DNA from: Hypericum androsaemum
Taxonomy: Eukaryota > Streptophyta > Magnoliopsida > Malpighiales > Hypericaceae
Direction: 5' to 3'
Assembly: GCA_963995505.1 (NCBI GenBank)
Contig: OZ023181.1
Coordinates: 22,068,221 to 22,132,220 of the forward strand
DNA length: 64,000 nucleotides
The notes beneath the pieces are model-generated. The model was not told the origin of the DNA and ran no database searches. It worked only from the letters and a program-made list of their open reading frames with translations. A program made the position numbers and the translations under genes. Shown here piece after piece: positions 11,733-24,910 of this stretch; position 1 is the first letter of the stretch; every line of letters begins with the position of its first letter.

Positions 11733-12190
11733 AGTTTTTTTTCTTTTGTCTGGTTTTATCTCAGCCGGGAGTAATTTTTCCGGAATAGGTTTTTCCTACG
11801 AGGTTTTTCTCCCTGGGCATGATACTTCTTTATTTAATTTTTTAAAGACATTTAGTTAGCCTCCGGTGTATGATACTAGAAGAATCCATATGGCAGTTCA
11901 AGGTTTTTTGTTCGGAATTCAGTTGATAAATATGTGACAAATGTAATTTTTGAAACTCGAAATAATATAATTTTAATTTTAAAAAATAGAAAGTATATGC
12001 TTTTAATCCGAAGTTGCAGGAACTTGTATATCTACGTATTTAAAATAATTCGTTTGGGAACATTCAAAAAAAAATTGGTTGGGTAATACGAACCGATAAA
12101 TATTTGATCTTTATCCCGTCGTTCCCCAAAAAAAAAGTACGAAGGAAGGATATACATTATTCTTGATGCGTTTATGAAAAATAGTAAAAA
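11733..12190. other. Intergenic, no gene seen
   Basis: T-rich DNA containing a motif such as GGTTTTTCCTACGAGGTTTTT that resembles LTR leader sequence. I see no open frame with a recognisable product. Confidence 0.4.
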
Positions 12191-12195
12191 TATTT

Positions 12196-14077
12196 TGTTG
12201 GAGATGTCGAGAAATTAAAGAGAAAACGATTTGTGAGTTTGTTTCCAATTCTATTCAGACTAGGTTTTGGACTCCTAATTTGACCTAGATAGCTTACTTA
12301 ATGTACAAGGGTTTGCCTCTATATAAAGATATGTTATCCTAAGATTTTATATAGCTTTGTGGCTTGGATCCATCAATAAAAGTTCCCATTTCTCTCTGTA
12401 GACGTAGGCATTAGGCCGAACTACGTTATCTCTTGCGTCTGTGTTCTTTGCGCGTTTTGTTCTCGAATTTGCTGAATTCCTAACAAGTGGTATCAAGAGC
12501 TAAGGTTGGAGGATGTCGGACGGCACGAAGTTTGCTCTTGTGAAGTTTGATGGTTTATCGAATTTCGGGTTATGACAAAGGCATGTTAAGGATCTCCTCG
12601 TGCAACAAGGGATGGTCATCGCGCTCTCGGAGAAGAAGCCCGAGAAGATGGAGGAACAAGAGTGGGAAGAGTTGGAGGCCAAAGCGGTAGCGAAGATTCG
12701 CTTATACTTGGCAAATGATGAGAAGCCACCAGCTGGGTTGTAGAAGAAGATCCAGGTCGGAGTCAAAGAAGTTCGATGGAAGTGGCTTCAAGTACGGAGA
12801 AGGACACATGAAGGGGACTATCCAGGACGAACTGGAAATCAAGACAACGAGGAGGGATCGGCATCCACAACCATGGCCTTATGTTCAGACGGGTCGGATG
12901 GTGACTGACTTTCTGTCTCATCAAGTCCAATGCATCCTAGTAATCTCTTTTCGTTAGGGACCTTGGACTATAACAGTGATAGTTATAAAGGTAGGCTAAT
13001 AAAGGTAGAGAAGGATGCGATGGTAGGGATGAAGGGTGAAAGAGAATACCTACAGGTTAGTGAGGCACATTATTGTAGGTGGAGTCACATCAATGTGTCT
13101 GAAGGAGTTGACAAAAGCTCAGGTCATATGAGGTTGATTCGTATGAGGGAGAAAAGGCTTGACATGGATGGTTTGAGTGCAGTTAAGATTCACGGAGACA
13201 TGGATAGCAAGCTAAGGTTGTTTCGTGAAGGTATGGTTAACAAGGTGCCAAGGTTATCTTGGAGAAACTTTGTTAGCTGAGCCCCGCTATGGTTGTCTAA
13301 AGGAACGTGCACGTCAAAGGTGTTGGATAGGTTTTGCATGGGGAATGCGAAGTCGTTGGTAGCACCATGGGCGAATCGGGTATCTCACTCAAGACCGAAC
13401 GGTGGAGTTCGTGGCATGTCGAGGGTTCTACTTGGTAGAACAAAAGGTTGCCCTTTGTATGCTATGACATGTAGCATTGGTATGAGGAAAGAAGGTCTAG
13501 CGGAGAAGCAGTTCGAGGTTGTAGAGCATGAGGCTGACCGAAAATAAGAGGACGCGTCTATTGGTCGCAAGGTTGCTTCAGCAGGTGGACTTGCTAGTTG
13601 AGGTTCAATAGAGATTGGAGAGAATAGGCCAAGCAAGCTCGGAAGCTTGAACTTAAGGGCTGACTCCATGTGATTTAACGGAAAAAGGTGATGAGAAAGT
13701 TGAGATAGAATTATTGATGAGGTGTATCTATGATCAAGGTAGAGCTGGTAGAGTCGGTTTGGTTTCTCAAGTTTTCATCGTTCTTCATGTGGCGGTATTT
13801 CATCAAGGTGGAGGTTGTTAGAGTTTTGATGGAGCTTCATGGTTCGTCCACATGATGATTTCTCGCCAAGTTAGAGATTGTTAAAGATGTCGAGAAATTA
13901 AAGAGGATACGATTTGTGGGTTTATTTCCTATTCTATTCGGACTAGGTTTTGGACTTGGATCCATTAATAAAAGTTCTTCTTTCTCTCCGTGGACGTAGG
14001 CATTAGGCCGAACCATATTATCTCTTACGTCTGTGTTCTTTGCGCATTTTATTCTCGAAGTTGCTGAATTCCTAACA
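12196..14077 (+). mobile_element. Internally deleted Copia-type element with perfect target duplication
   Basis: The left LTR is 12196-12485 and the right LTR 13879-14077. Both start TGTT and end GAATTCCTAACA. The right LTR lacks about 90 bases found in the left one, including the TATATAAAG region. The 5-bp target duplication TATTT is perfect (12191-12195 and 14078-14082). A primer site TGGTATCAAGAGC follows the left LTR (12488). The internal part keeps a gag start at 12513 (MSDGTKFALVKFDG, stop soon after) and scraps of the pre-integrase region (about 12940-13170), but no integrase core or reverse transcriptase, so it is non-autonomous. A related deleted element lies at 26752-27900. Confidence 0.88.
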
Positions 14078-14219
14078 TATTTGAACTCGGAATCGAATAA
14101 TAATTTTATTTTATGATGAATAATATCTTTGGATTGTTTCAAAGTTTTGTAAGTTTGAAAGGTTTTTAGTATCATTTATTTTTGGTAAAGTTTGAGGGGC
14201 ACTAGCTTACTAATCTTTA

Positions 14220-15775
14220 TTAATCACAAATTGGCAAAAATGTACGAATACAATGAGACAAACTAACCCTTCTGAGATCATCTAAATACATATCAATACA
14301 ACTAGGCAAAAGAGAGTTCATCGGTACATAATCAAGCCCCAACGATAGGGCATGCTTAGATAGGGCGTCAGCAACACGGTTCTCTTCTCTCCACGTTTGC
14401 TGAATCCATATATCCCATGCTTGACTCGGGAGGCCCTTCGCTCAACCAATCAGGTTCTGCAGCGGATGGCCAGATGCGACATCACATCCAACACATAAGA
14501 GAGCTAGGGAGAAATCTACCTCAATAATCAGGCGACGATAACCACTCCCATGCTAGCTCAAGTCCTAGAGTCAACGCCCACACCTAACCCACAATCGATG
14601 TACAGGTATCGATGCCTTTGGCATAGCCCAGTATCCAGTGTCCCGAGGCATCCTGGATAACTCCCGCAGTACCAGATAAGCTCGAATTCCCAGCAGAAGC
14701 TCCATCAGTGTTCGGCTTCACAAAATCATATGGGGGGGCAGGTCCATGAAACAAAAACTTCTCGCCGTGGACTGTGTAGAGTATTTTGGTTAGTCATAAC
14801 GCGAGCAAACTCATGTGCATGTGTAAGAATAAAGGAGGGGGAAAATCCCAGTGTGGAGCCAGGTCGAAATACCATATTGTTGCACTACTTTCATATCCGC
14901 CAGCATGTGGTAATAAACACAATTGCTCAAGAAGGACCCTCGCTAGGTTTTGTCAAATTGTGAATATTTCCAGCAATCCACTCTCTGCTATCAACAACAC
15001 CAAAAAAAGTCGCCAGTCTCCGAGGAACAAGAGCAAACCACATACTCCTCCAGAACCTGCAAATTGCAATCATGAAAGAGATGCATTGGTGACTCCTGCT
15101 TGTGATGGCATCGCGAGTAGGCACCCAAAATTGTCAGGTGTCATCATAGTCGCTCAACGTTCGTCATCAACCTTCCATGAAAGAACAACCAAGCAAACAC
15201 ATGTAAGCATTCAGGAACTTGTAATGACCAAATCTTATACCATATAAAAGCATGGCGGACATGGTTAGCAACTCCATGAATCGCGTTATACAAAAACAGG
15301 GTTGTGAACTGGCCATCCGATGTCAGGCCCCACGTGAGGATATCCTGGCAGGTATCAGAGGCAAACGAGGGCACCCAGCTATGTCTCTGGTAAAATGTGC
15401 CGCAAAAAATTCAGATCCCATCCCCCACCCGGTAGACAATAGTCTGCAAATGTCTTACTCTCTTCCCCCGCCGGCAATGACCCCAGTAAATGATTTTTCA
15501 GCGGGGAGGGTGACAACCAAGAATCATCCCAGAATGACGTATCAACATTATTCCCCACATTCTGGCGTACTCCAAGGGAAAGGTATGGACAGGTTGCACC
15601 ATAGCAACTCAAGTTGATGTGGCATTGCGCTTAGAGGCAAATACATCTAGCCCCCGCCTCACGCCACCATACTTGCCCAAGATTACCTGCGCCCAGAGCC
15701 TATCCTTCGACTACAATATTAGCATACCTTACGGGACGAATGCCAAGTCCCCCTTCTCTATTAGCCTGCCATATT
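14220..15775 (-). mobile_element. 5'-truncated LINE (non-LTR retrotransposon) remnant
   Basis: Read on the minus strand from about 15775 it begins in the C-terminal thumb of the reverse transcriptase (REGGLGIRPVRYAN). Next come NVGNNVDTSFWDDSWL and the zf-RVT region (about 15374-15144). It ends in a plant RNase H with KPNTDGASAGNS (about 14700) and VADALSKHALSLGLD (about 14380-14340), ending near 14265. Stops and frameshifts interrupt it. The endonuclease and most of the reverse transcriptase are absent, as is typical of LINE insertions that stop early at the 5' side. Confidence 0.85.
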
Positions 15776-16164
15776 AATTTAAAATTAATAATTTAGATTA
15801 TTTTATTTAAAATTAATTTGTGAGTAATAATTAATTTAACCAACTATTTATAATCTATTAAATTATATCTACAATCAGCTAATTAATTTACCAAACAGAT
15901 TCTTCAATCTACTTTATACTATCCTCTAAAATAAATATAACTTTCTATTATTTGTTACCAATTTATTTCACAAAACTGAACCTTAATTACTCTATCGATA
16001 TTTTGACAAATTTATTTGACTCTTATTACCGTAGCAGTGAAATCTAAAAAATTGCCAAAATCACAAAGCAATCTTTCAAGATACCAAATAGGAAAAATTA
16101 CATAATTGAATAACTTCTTAATCCTAATTACCTTAAAACCAACAAGTACTAGATTAATCGATGA
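15776..16164. other. AT-rich intergenic DNA
   Basis: Very AT-rich stretch between the LINE and the LARP1 promoter region. I see no gene or named repeat. Confidence 0.5.
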
Positions 16165-16330
16165 ATGAGTTATTTTATCTTAATCAGATCTCGAGTTCGA
16201 GTTCTTGGGAATGCAGCAGTGTTAAATACTTGTTGGAAAAGCTTTGCCACATTTCAAAAGTCTTACCCGACTCGAATTTGAATTTGTCGGTCTAGTAGAC
16301 CGGATATCAGATGGTATATTAAAAAAATTA
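16165..16330 (+). repeat. SINE-like repeat, copy A
   Basis: Contains CTTAATCAGATCTCGAGTTC followed by a region reading TACCCGACTCGAATTTGAAT and AGACCGGATATCAGATGG. GAGTTCGAGTT resembles a Pol III B box. A diverged version with the same order of motifs lies at 22495-22650. No target duplication or tail was identified, so the class is tentative. Confidence 0.45.
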
Positions 16331-16479
16331 AACAAAACTATATTCCTTCGGTTGAGACACCATCTTAAACAAATCAGTAAGAAGTAAAAAAAATGAAAAA
16401 TATAAAGAAAAAACAAAAACCATCACTCCGCTAGAGATATAGTTAACTCATAACAGAACTCTAAAAAAGAAAATAAACA

Positions 16480-16670
16480 GAGAGGAGAGAGAGGCAATAT
16501 ATAGAGGGGCATGAAGAGATAGAGAGAGAGGAGAGAGAACCAACTGGTCTGAGGGGAGGAGAAACCTTTCCCTTCCGCCGATCCCTCTTTCGGTTTCTGG
16601 AATCCCTAAACCCTATCTGCATTGTGTTGTTCCCTGTCCCTAACCCTAGCTCGTGTTCGCTGATTAGATC
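16480..16670 (+). promoter_or_regulatory. LARP1 upstream region: GA-rich tract and telo-box
   Basis: A GA-rich tract (about 16480-16540) is followed by AAACCCTA at 16608-16615, the telo-box sequence frequent near the start of plant translation-related genes. A second CCCTAACCCTAG lies just downstream. The LARP1 ATG follows at 16671. Function is inferred from motif and position only. Confidence 0.45.
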
Positions 16671-19600
16671 ATGGCTGCGGTTTCTGGTTCCGAAAACGCC
16701 TCGATGATCTCTGCTCCGGCGGCGGTGGTTCACTCAGCGCCGCTGGAGAGTCATACCGGCAGTCCCCGATCACGCGGCGGGGCTAGGCCTGTTTCGTCCC
16801 CGTGGACGAAAGTCGTCCGGGGTGAATCGGAGATGATCGCCGCCGCTCCGTCGTCTCAATCGGCTGCGGCGGCCGAGGCAGCTGTTTCTGCTGCGGCGAT
16901 GTCCTCTGCGTCGTCCACGTCGTCGGCCGGGGAGGAGGAGAATCCGGAGAATGGGGGCGCGGGGCCCGCTGGGAAGGGGAAGAATCCGGTGTGGAATATG
17001 CCCTCGAACGGGTCTTCCTCGCCGGAACTGATCGGCGTGATGGGGGCTGAGGCGTGGCCCGCCTTGTCGGAAGCCGCTAGGTCTCCCTCGAAGCTCAATT
17101 TGGACTCGCTGAAAGGTTCATCTGATGGATCATCGTCTATTCTGCCTGCTCCTCAGGTCTGTGCTGCGACCTTGGTTTGTTCTTTGTGGGTGTTTTAAAT
17201 TGGCTATTGAGCTTGTTAACGTAAATTCGGAAGAGGAAACCTAACTTCTTGAAGGATGGAATTAGGTTTGAGGCAGTACTCCTAATTACATTGATAATGA
17301 TTGCAATTTTTGCATGCTGATCATAACCTTTGGACTGAAATGAAGTCACTTTTTCTATCATTCACGCAGTGGTCTCTTTGCTCGGATACTTATGACCTAG
17401 GAAGATAAAAGGGGTCCTTCACATCAGTCTGGAAAAGGATATCTTTTTGCAGTTATGTTTTTTCTCATTTTAACTCTGGTTGGTACAGGTAACTCAAACC
17501 GTGCCTTCAATTTCGCTGAACCCGAGACAGGAGATTGATAATGCCAATCCTAATTCAACTCCAAGTCATCCAATGGCATCTCGCCTGAGGCCTGTAAGGC
17601 GTAATGGCCCCAATGCATCTGCAAATGGAAGTACTTCTCAGCCCACTGGATCACAGATTCCAGTTGGAGAAGCATATTCGAATAATTCTTCTCCTAGAGA
17701 TCACAATCAGAGGTCTTCACACTCCCGGGGGACTAACGACCACACACAACAGCTGCGGAATTCGTATAGGAACCGTGGAGGTGGACGCGGAGAGAGTTCA
17801 CAACATCACAATTATGGAGGCAGGCGTGATCATGATCGCCCAAATCAAGATTGGAATAGTCAAAATTTCAATGGCAGGGATGCTCATTTGCAGCCACAGA
17901 GAGGACTACCGAGGTATAGCAGGCAGCCACCTCCACCTCCTCCTCCACCTCTACCAGCACTTACTTCTACCCCTTATATGATGATGTCCACCCCAGTTCG
18001 AGGTTTTGGTCCCCTACAATATCCTGGTAACTCGCAAAACCATATAAATCATATATTATTTATTGCAATACGGATATGCTCTAAAACTTCAACTTGCTTG
18101 CAGACTATCCTATGTATTATGTTCCTGCACCAGGGCCTTTCTTCCCGGCTCCTGTATCACCAGTTCTTGTCCCTCCTCAAGACCTCCAATTGTATTCTCA
18201 GATAGTCAATCAAATAGATTATTATTTTAGGTAATTCTTCTCTCTTGGCTGAGTAGCGTTCTTCTCTGCTAATATCTGTTATTTTTTATGTCTTCTTGGG
18301 AAGTTAACTGCAGTAATCACTTTTTCCAGTAATGAGAATTTAGTTAAAGATACTTTCTTGCGGCAAAACATGGATGATCAAGGCTGGGTTCCTATAAAGC
18401 TAATAGCAGGATTCAAGAAAGTGAGTCCCGGTTTTCCATTATCTGTTGCATAACTGCTGGGATATAATGTGCGTCTTTTTCTTTTCGATTCATTCTTTTA
18501 TAAGCATCGACTAGGATTGCATGCCACACTGTAGTCTGTTCTTGTTTTCATGTCACAGTGACTAGATTGACTGTATTTGCCCCAAATGTCTATTCACTTG
18601 TGATTGGAGTTGTTGTCTCTTTATTACGGTTTTCCTTGGGAATTGTCTTTTCGGTTGATCAATGTACTTGGTTGCATCATGCTGCTATGCTAAGCTTTGA
18701 TGTGATTTAATGACAGACGAGTCGTTCTTTGATACTATTAAATTTCAAGGAATGGTTTTGTCTATAATTCAGTTCGATGAATTGTCCCCCAAACTAGTTG
18801 TTTGTTGTAAGCTTTGCATATTCTTGCTTCTCTTTGAGTGTTGGGAGGTTGAGTGTGCTGTTCTGGGAACTTGTTTGCAAAGGTTGACACTTTTTGTAAA
18901 GGGTTCACTATTGTATGTGGTGGTTTATTATTGTGTTCATGATTTTCATTTGCTATTTGGTGTCAACTCCGAAACATTAGGTGCCTTTTAAAGGAGCACT
19001 AGGAGTATTTTCCCCTTTATTTTGTGTTCCAAGAGGTCTGAAAAAGGCTTAAGAGTTTAAGTCTTTCCGATTAGTTTCAGTATACTTAATATGACATGGT
19101 ACGTGCAGTCGGATATATGGTCAAAAAAGAGGTACCTCTAACTTGCTTTGGTGATTGTTTTATAATGTTATAGTCTTTCTGCCAATAGTTTCAAGAATAT
19201 GGTCCAAGTTCACTTGTTTATCCGTGTTGTCTCTCCACCTTTAAAACAGTGTATTTATCATCTGCTGGATAATTGAACGCCTTTCTGTTTTCTCTTTTGC
19301 ATTTTAATTTTCACTGATATAATCAAACCACAGAAGAATTGTGAAATGCCATGGAACTTTGACACCTTTATGTTTATTTTCATGCAGGTCTCGCAATTGA
19401 CTGACAATGTGCAACTAATATTGGAGGTCTTAAAAAGTTCAATTGTTGTTGAAGTACAGGTACCTTTTCCTCTCTTCACTGCATAATTTCCACACGGTGA
19501 AGAGTTATCTTGACTGGGTTTTCCACTAAATCTTTGCATTTCCAGCTATAGGATAGCTTTTATGTTTGATAGTACATGAACTGACTTTCATCTACGATGA

Positions 19601-20013
19601 CTAAACACCCTTTAAAGAATTTCTGCGATTATGAATTGAACATTAGATATTTGTGAGTGAGCGGTGTATCTAATTTTTCTTCCGATGATTATAAGGGAGA
19701 CAAACTACGGAGGCGAAATGATTGGACAAGGTGGATAATGCCACCTGCTGTTCGTTTTCCAAATGCTGCAGCTGCTGGCAACTCCGGTCATGATGTGCTG
19801 TCAGACAGTGTACAAAGTATGAGTCTTGAGCAGACTTTTGGTCATAGCAGTGGCAGTGGTGAAGCCGAATCTCATTCCGGGGTGTTTCTTCGTCAGTCAT
19901 CTTCTGAAGATTTTACAAGCCATTCTCAGCCACCTACCACCGAAGAAACAAGCCTGCGCAGTGGTCCAGCAAGTGACTCCAATCACTCCTCTTCAGCTAG
20001 GAGTTCAAGTTAA
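16671..20013 (+). CDS. LARP1B/C: La-related protein 1 (LARP1B/C type)
   Basis: Six exons (16671-17156, 17489-18026, 18104-18230, 18330-18420, 19388-19459, 19696-20013) join in phase to 543 residues. The N-terminus has the plant LARP1 PWTKVVRG motif and a WPALSE motif. Exon 2 is Asn/Arg/Gly-rich, with an RG-type patch and a run of prolines. Exons 3-5 and the start of exon 6 hold the La motif: QIDYYFSNENLVKDTFLRQN, then MDDQGWVPIKLIAGFKKVSQ, then RRRNDWTRWIMPP. The La motif binds RNA. LARP1 proteins control mRNA stability and translation in the cytoplasm, and Arabidopsis LARP1b/c lack the DM15 repeats of LARP1a. No DM15 region is seen here, and the Ser-rich tail ends at 20013, so I class it with B/C. 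Intron 4 (18421-19387) is nearly 1 kb. Confidence 0.9.
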
Positions 20014-22494
20014 TGAAGTGGGCTTTGCGCGCATTTTTACTTCTTTCAACAGAGGTATAGATGCGTGGAGGAGTTTGGCCAAGATATCAGATATCTTTAT
20101 TTCTTGGAAGGTAGCCCTCTTGCCTTAAACATGGGTTCTCATCTAGCGTAGAAACAACAGTAAGCAGCAGGGGAAAACCTGCAAATAGTCGAGACAACAA
20201 CAAAAAAATCCATAAAACCCCAAAAAACCAAAACAAAAAAACAAAAAACCAAAACAAAAAAACAAAAAACAAAAAACCAAAAAAACCAAAAAGAAAAGCT
20301 AACTTACAGTCTTGGAGCCAAGTAGCATGGTTGATTGCAATGAATTTACGTATCGGGGGTTCTGGATTTTTTTTATCCCCCAATTTCTCGTGGTAGCATG
20401 CAAGGGGGTTTTGCTTTAAACCCCTCCTTGATACCCCTCAGCTGTTTTTTTCTGAGATCTTTGGGGTGCGATAGCTCCTGCTTTCTGGAGAGGAGACCGA
20501 GGACGAGGACGAGATGCATCTTCGGAGGAGTTGGATTTGGGGGATGCCGCAGATCATCATGCTACAATGTTGCTCAATTTTTTGATCGGTTCACATGTTT
20601 CCTTTCATTTGTCACATGCCAGATTTAAATTGGATTTATATGTTAATACTTTTTTAACCTGTGAATTTGGCTACCGAAAATGGTGTTCATTTGAAGGTAG
20701 CGATTACATTATACTAGATGACATTGACCTCATATGCCAACCTGAGATTTTTAAAACGTTTAAGTGGTTGTTGGTATGCTTTCATGTTTGGTCAAGCTTC
20801 TTTTGCCTCGTCGATCTTCTGTTTTCGCCTCTATTGCTTCGGCTGCAGCTCCGGCCTTGTGCAGCCTGCTCCGGTCCTTACAATTGCCGGAGCTCAGAAG
20901 TTGCGTACTCGTTAAACCATTGCCATAGGTTGCACAATACGTCGAAAGTACGTCTTTAGTCTTACTGGATTCAGCTAACAGTAGTGGGCTCAAGTTTTAT
21001 GGGATCTTCTTTGGTTAGAAGAACGAAGCGTCCGACATTTATTCGGGCTAAATTATTACGAGCCCAGAAAAAGAATCCTCTCTTGTTATGGAGGGGATTC
21101 TTCTAAGGTCCATCAACACACGGACCTTTCTGCAATAATCTCTTTTCAAGTCTTCTACCAAATGGAGATATACCGATTTAAGTCTTCCACAATTATACTT
21201 CCATTGTTCCTTCTCGCTTCTTCCCTTCTTAAATATTATGCGAAAGTTTGAAATCAATCTGTTAAGTCGACCGATCCAAATTCTGGGATTTATTTAACTA
21301 TATTGTGTGCAAACGCGAGTGAGAAGGAAACACAGTCTTTCCTTGATGGCGTCAAAAGAATGCTATAAAATTGAAATTTGGGAAAGTAAGGTATAAAACC
21401 GAAAATAAGATGAACGTAAAACCGTAAACATATCCTTAAAAAAAATAAAACGGTAAGCACAAAAGTTTGGTCTTGTAAGATGCAGAAGTGGCCAGAGTGC
21501 ATGGGAAAGGCAAAAGCTTTTTCTGTTGGGGCATACAACTTTTTTTTAGAAGGCATACAACTACTTTTAGGTTTTAACAGGCTGCACGTTTTGCACACTC
21601 GATATCTCTGGTCCGTATGGGTCCCCGCAAAAAACGATGGCATGTAAAAGATATTGTCGGGTTACTTATCTCTAAATAAGATTCGATTGTACTCGATTCT
21701 CAAAATATAGAAATTAAAAAGATTAGTGCTCTATTTCTATCTAGTGGGCCAATGGGGGCTCACACAATAGAACAAATAAAACTTTTCAACCATCAGATTA
21801 TTATAATTTAATCAGAATTGTCATCCGCGAAGCAGCTGCTTTCATAGGAAAGTTCCATCTTTGGTTGTGTGTGTAGTATATAGCACATTCAGATGGCCTT
21901 TCACCAATATCTATAGGCTATTAGATATATGGTTCGTGTTAGGGAATTAAAATATAGACCTAACTTCCCAAAAGTGACCAACCCAAATTTCCATATCAAC
22001 AGACAACCTAGCCCCAGCCTACACTAAATGCAGAAAAAAAGAAGTGAGAAGAGAGATGGTGAAGGAGAATGTACATGGAAGTAGGGCAGAAAGGGTAAGG
22101 AAAGTATCCGAAATTTATGTATTATGTGATATTTTTAAGTATCTGTACGTTGAGATATTTTTTTAAAAATAAAATTTACACCATAATTATATTATATTTG
22201 TCGGAGTTTAAACTCTGGAAATAGGATTCTCGACTATTTCCCCTTTGTTGTGCGTGAGATAATTGTAGTAATTTAGATGTTTCTAGATATGAAAAAGTGT
22301 GTGGATTAAATGTTCAAACGATTCTTTATTTGGAATAGGATATAATTTTATAAATAATAGCTAACTCATTGGATATTTTAATATTTGGTATGGATAATCC
22401 AAACCCAACATGATCCTCAACTCTGGAAATTTTGTTACTTTTTCTGGAAAGCTTTGTAAGTATTTTTACCAACAAATACTTAAATCAATTGACA
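20014..22494. other. LARP1 3' side and gene-poor DNA
   Basis: After the LARP1 stop there is UTR-like sequence and a low-complexity A/C tract of AAAACC and AAAACAAA units (about 20196-20297). A stretch at 20398-20960 has overlapping open frames but no family match that I can see. The remainder is AT-rich intergenic DNA with no gene I can support. Confidence 0.4.
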
Positions 22495-22650
22495 ATGACA
22501 TTGTTTTAGCTTGATCAGATTTTAAATTCGAGTGATTGGAAACGAGTATTAAATATTTTTTGAAATTTTTTTGTCATCTTTTAAAAGTATCACCTGACTC
22601 AAATTGAATTATCTCATTAGTGAATCCGAATATTGAATGATATAATCCAA
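22495..22650 (+). repeat. SINE-like repeat, copy B
   Basis: Diverged relative of the repeat at 16165-16330, with CTTGATCAGATTTTAAATTC, GTATTAAATATTTTTTGAAA, CACCTGACTCAAATTGAATT and a GTGAATCCGAATATTGAATG block in the same order. Confidence 0.4.
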
Positions 22651-24300
22651 AACCTTGCAAGTCTTTTTTTCAAAGGACAGAGCTTGCAATAGTTGGAATC
22701 GTAGCAACAGTCGGTAACTTCAATCAAAACCCCGGCTGGAAGATAAGTCAGGCTGGATAAGGTTAGGTGTGGTTTTTTTCTTATGCTACATAATTATCGT
22801 ACCAGCCATCTTACAATACAAAGGATATCACTGAATTCTCCATTAAATTTTCAGAAGAAACTTTTTCATATATCCTCGTTAGAAATTATTTTCAAATTCG
22901 CATATGACATATGTGTTATCATATCTCTATATATTATATAGATGATCATCTCATTCTCGTAAATATAAATTTTTCGACTGAACTAAACATTTATATTCCC
23001 ATTTCGCTAATAAATAAAAATATATTAATATGTACATACTGTGTATAAAAATGGGTGTGGACAGTGTACTGTTTACAGTAGTAGAATAGCATACAGCTGT
23101 CTAGTTATTGATGACTGGACTCTGATGGACATTAGACTCCGCGTATCTATCATTTTCCTTCAATGCTTTTTATCATGGATATTCTGGCTTCCAAGGTAAT
23201 TGTAGCAATAGCCTGCATTTGCCCGCTGGTTCTTTTCCAGCAAACCACTGTGTGACATGTTATTTCGTTTTCTATTTTCAACAGTGCGCTCATCTTATTG
23301 AAAATCCTCAAACCCGTAGATTTTAGGTTGGATATAATAATTCTAACTAGTATCGAAGAGGGTTGATCTCGTGTTCATTGTTGTCCTCACATAACCTTAT
23401 TTCATCGCACGTTGGCAACGTTAAAACTCGTGCAAATTTCAGTTCGGTGAATTCTATTTGAAAGGCGTGTTCAGATTACCACATTGCTAGTGTGATAGAT
23501 TTGTGTATGAGTATTGGAAATTTACCAATCTATTACGTTAAGATATTGAATTGAATTGGATCTCACCAAAAAAAATATTGAATTGGATATGAAAATTTTA
23601 AGAGATACTAAAATTTGTTCTTTTAGAATTTAAAATGGTACTAGAGTTATCAAAAAGTATTTGGCCTAACACTAGTATAAATTTTTGAATGATTTGACAA
23701 AGATCATAGTTTAAACCTTGACAGTCTCTATTCTTGGTGTAAAAAAATTTTACTTTTAAAAAATGACACCAAAATTTTTTTACCTCTAAAATTTGAACTC
23801 TTATCACTCCAAGTTTAACTTTCACCCATCATCTCTCTTTACACTTTGATCTAGTACAAATGGTTTAGGTTAAACTTGAAACTTATGCGTCGACTACAAT
23901 AACTTTTTATTAGTTAATCTTTTTTTAGAGGATTTTATTAGTTAATGTAAGCAAGGCGATAGTGGACGGTTCCCGCAAGAAAAGGAAAATAAGGTCTGAA
24001 AAACCTGAACTCTGAATATAAAAGAATCAGAAAAGATGCAGAAGTAGCATATTATCCCATGAACAAAACATGCATTCTTCTTCGGCTTGAAACCACTTCC
24101 GAAATTACAATGAGCAAGGGAATCTCTTCATAAATTAAAGAGCCCCCTCAATTTAGTGTATAAATGTCAAAATTTCCTCACTTATAGTTTCAAAGTTTTA
24201 GATTAGCTATTAAAAATCTAATATGATATGAGAGTAATTATTCTCGTACCTATTTTTGTTTCAGAATGACTTTCGTTTTATTGCACCTATTGAAGGTTTT
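22651..24300. other. AT-rich intergenic DNA
   Basis: No convincing gene, RNA or repeat was found in this stretch. Open frames are short and of the composition expected by chance. Confidence 0.4.
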
Positions 24301-24910
24301 TTTAGGGACACCCTAGTAAAGTTAGGCCATAGTGGAGAGTTTTTTTGTGTGCCCATTTTATGTTGAATATTTTCAAATTATGTTACATTTGCATAATGTG
24401 GCCGCTACGACAGGAGGTAATGGGATCGACCTGCCGAAATAGGTCGCGGGCGCCAGGTTTGAGAAGCATATTCGAACCTGGTGGGCGCCGGATGTGCCTG
24501 CAAAAATTCAAATATCGGTGGGCGCTACACACCCAGCGGACACCAGGTTTGTGGAGCGTGTTCTAACCCGGCGGGCGCCGGACTGGCCTGCACAAGTTTG
24601 AATTCGTGCCTCTTGAGTTCAAACTCGAAAAGACACGACCACTCCCATTAGCCACCTTTGAAGATTGTTTCACGAATTTATTGGGTGATGAAAGGACATC
24701 AAAAGGTGGTATCAATCTCTATAAATAGTGGTACATGCTTTCTCATTACATAGAATCTTAAGAATTGAAAGAGCTTCCTCCTCACTTCCTCTCAAAGCAT
24801 CATCAGAAAATATTTGGTGTGTTCTTGGTCGAGTCAAGGTAGTACAAATATTGAACTCGATTTCGGTGTTAAGGACTTTTTTGTATCCTGACGGCGGCAA
24901 GTGTTAATAA
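24300..24910 (+). repeat. Possible solo LTR with a GC-rich tandem repeat
   Basis: A locally GC-rich block holds two similar segments about 98 bases apart (about 24450 and 24540), each with a CCAGGTTTG motif, a CGGGCGCCGGA-type motif and a GCCTGCA(A/C)AA motif. They are followed by a TATA box CTATAAATAGTGG at 24718 and a leader-like stretch with TTCTTGGTCGAGTCAAGG. This order resembles an LTR promoter and leader. No partner LTR, target duplication or primer site was found. Confidence 0.35.

Noticed and set aside
20087..20383. Phe/Gly-like minus-strand frame
   Set aside because: Produced by the A/C-rich low-complexity tract at 20196-20297.
20398..20993. Several overlapping frames after LARP1, some with runs of acidic residues
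   Set aside because: No recognisable domain or consistent splice phase linking them to LARP1; LARP1B/C length is already complete at 20013.
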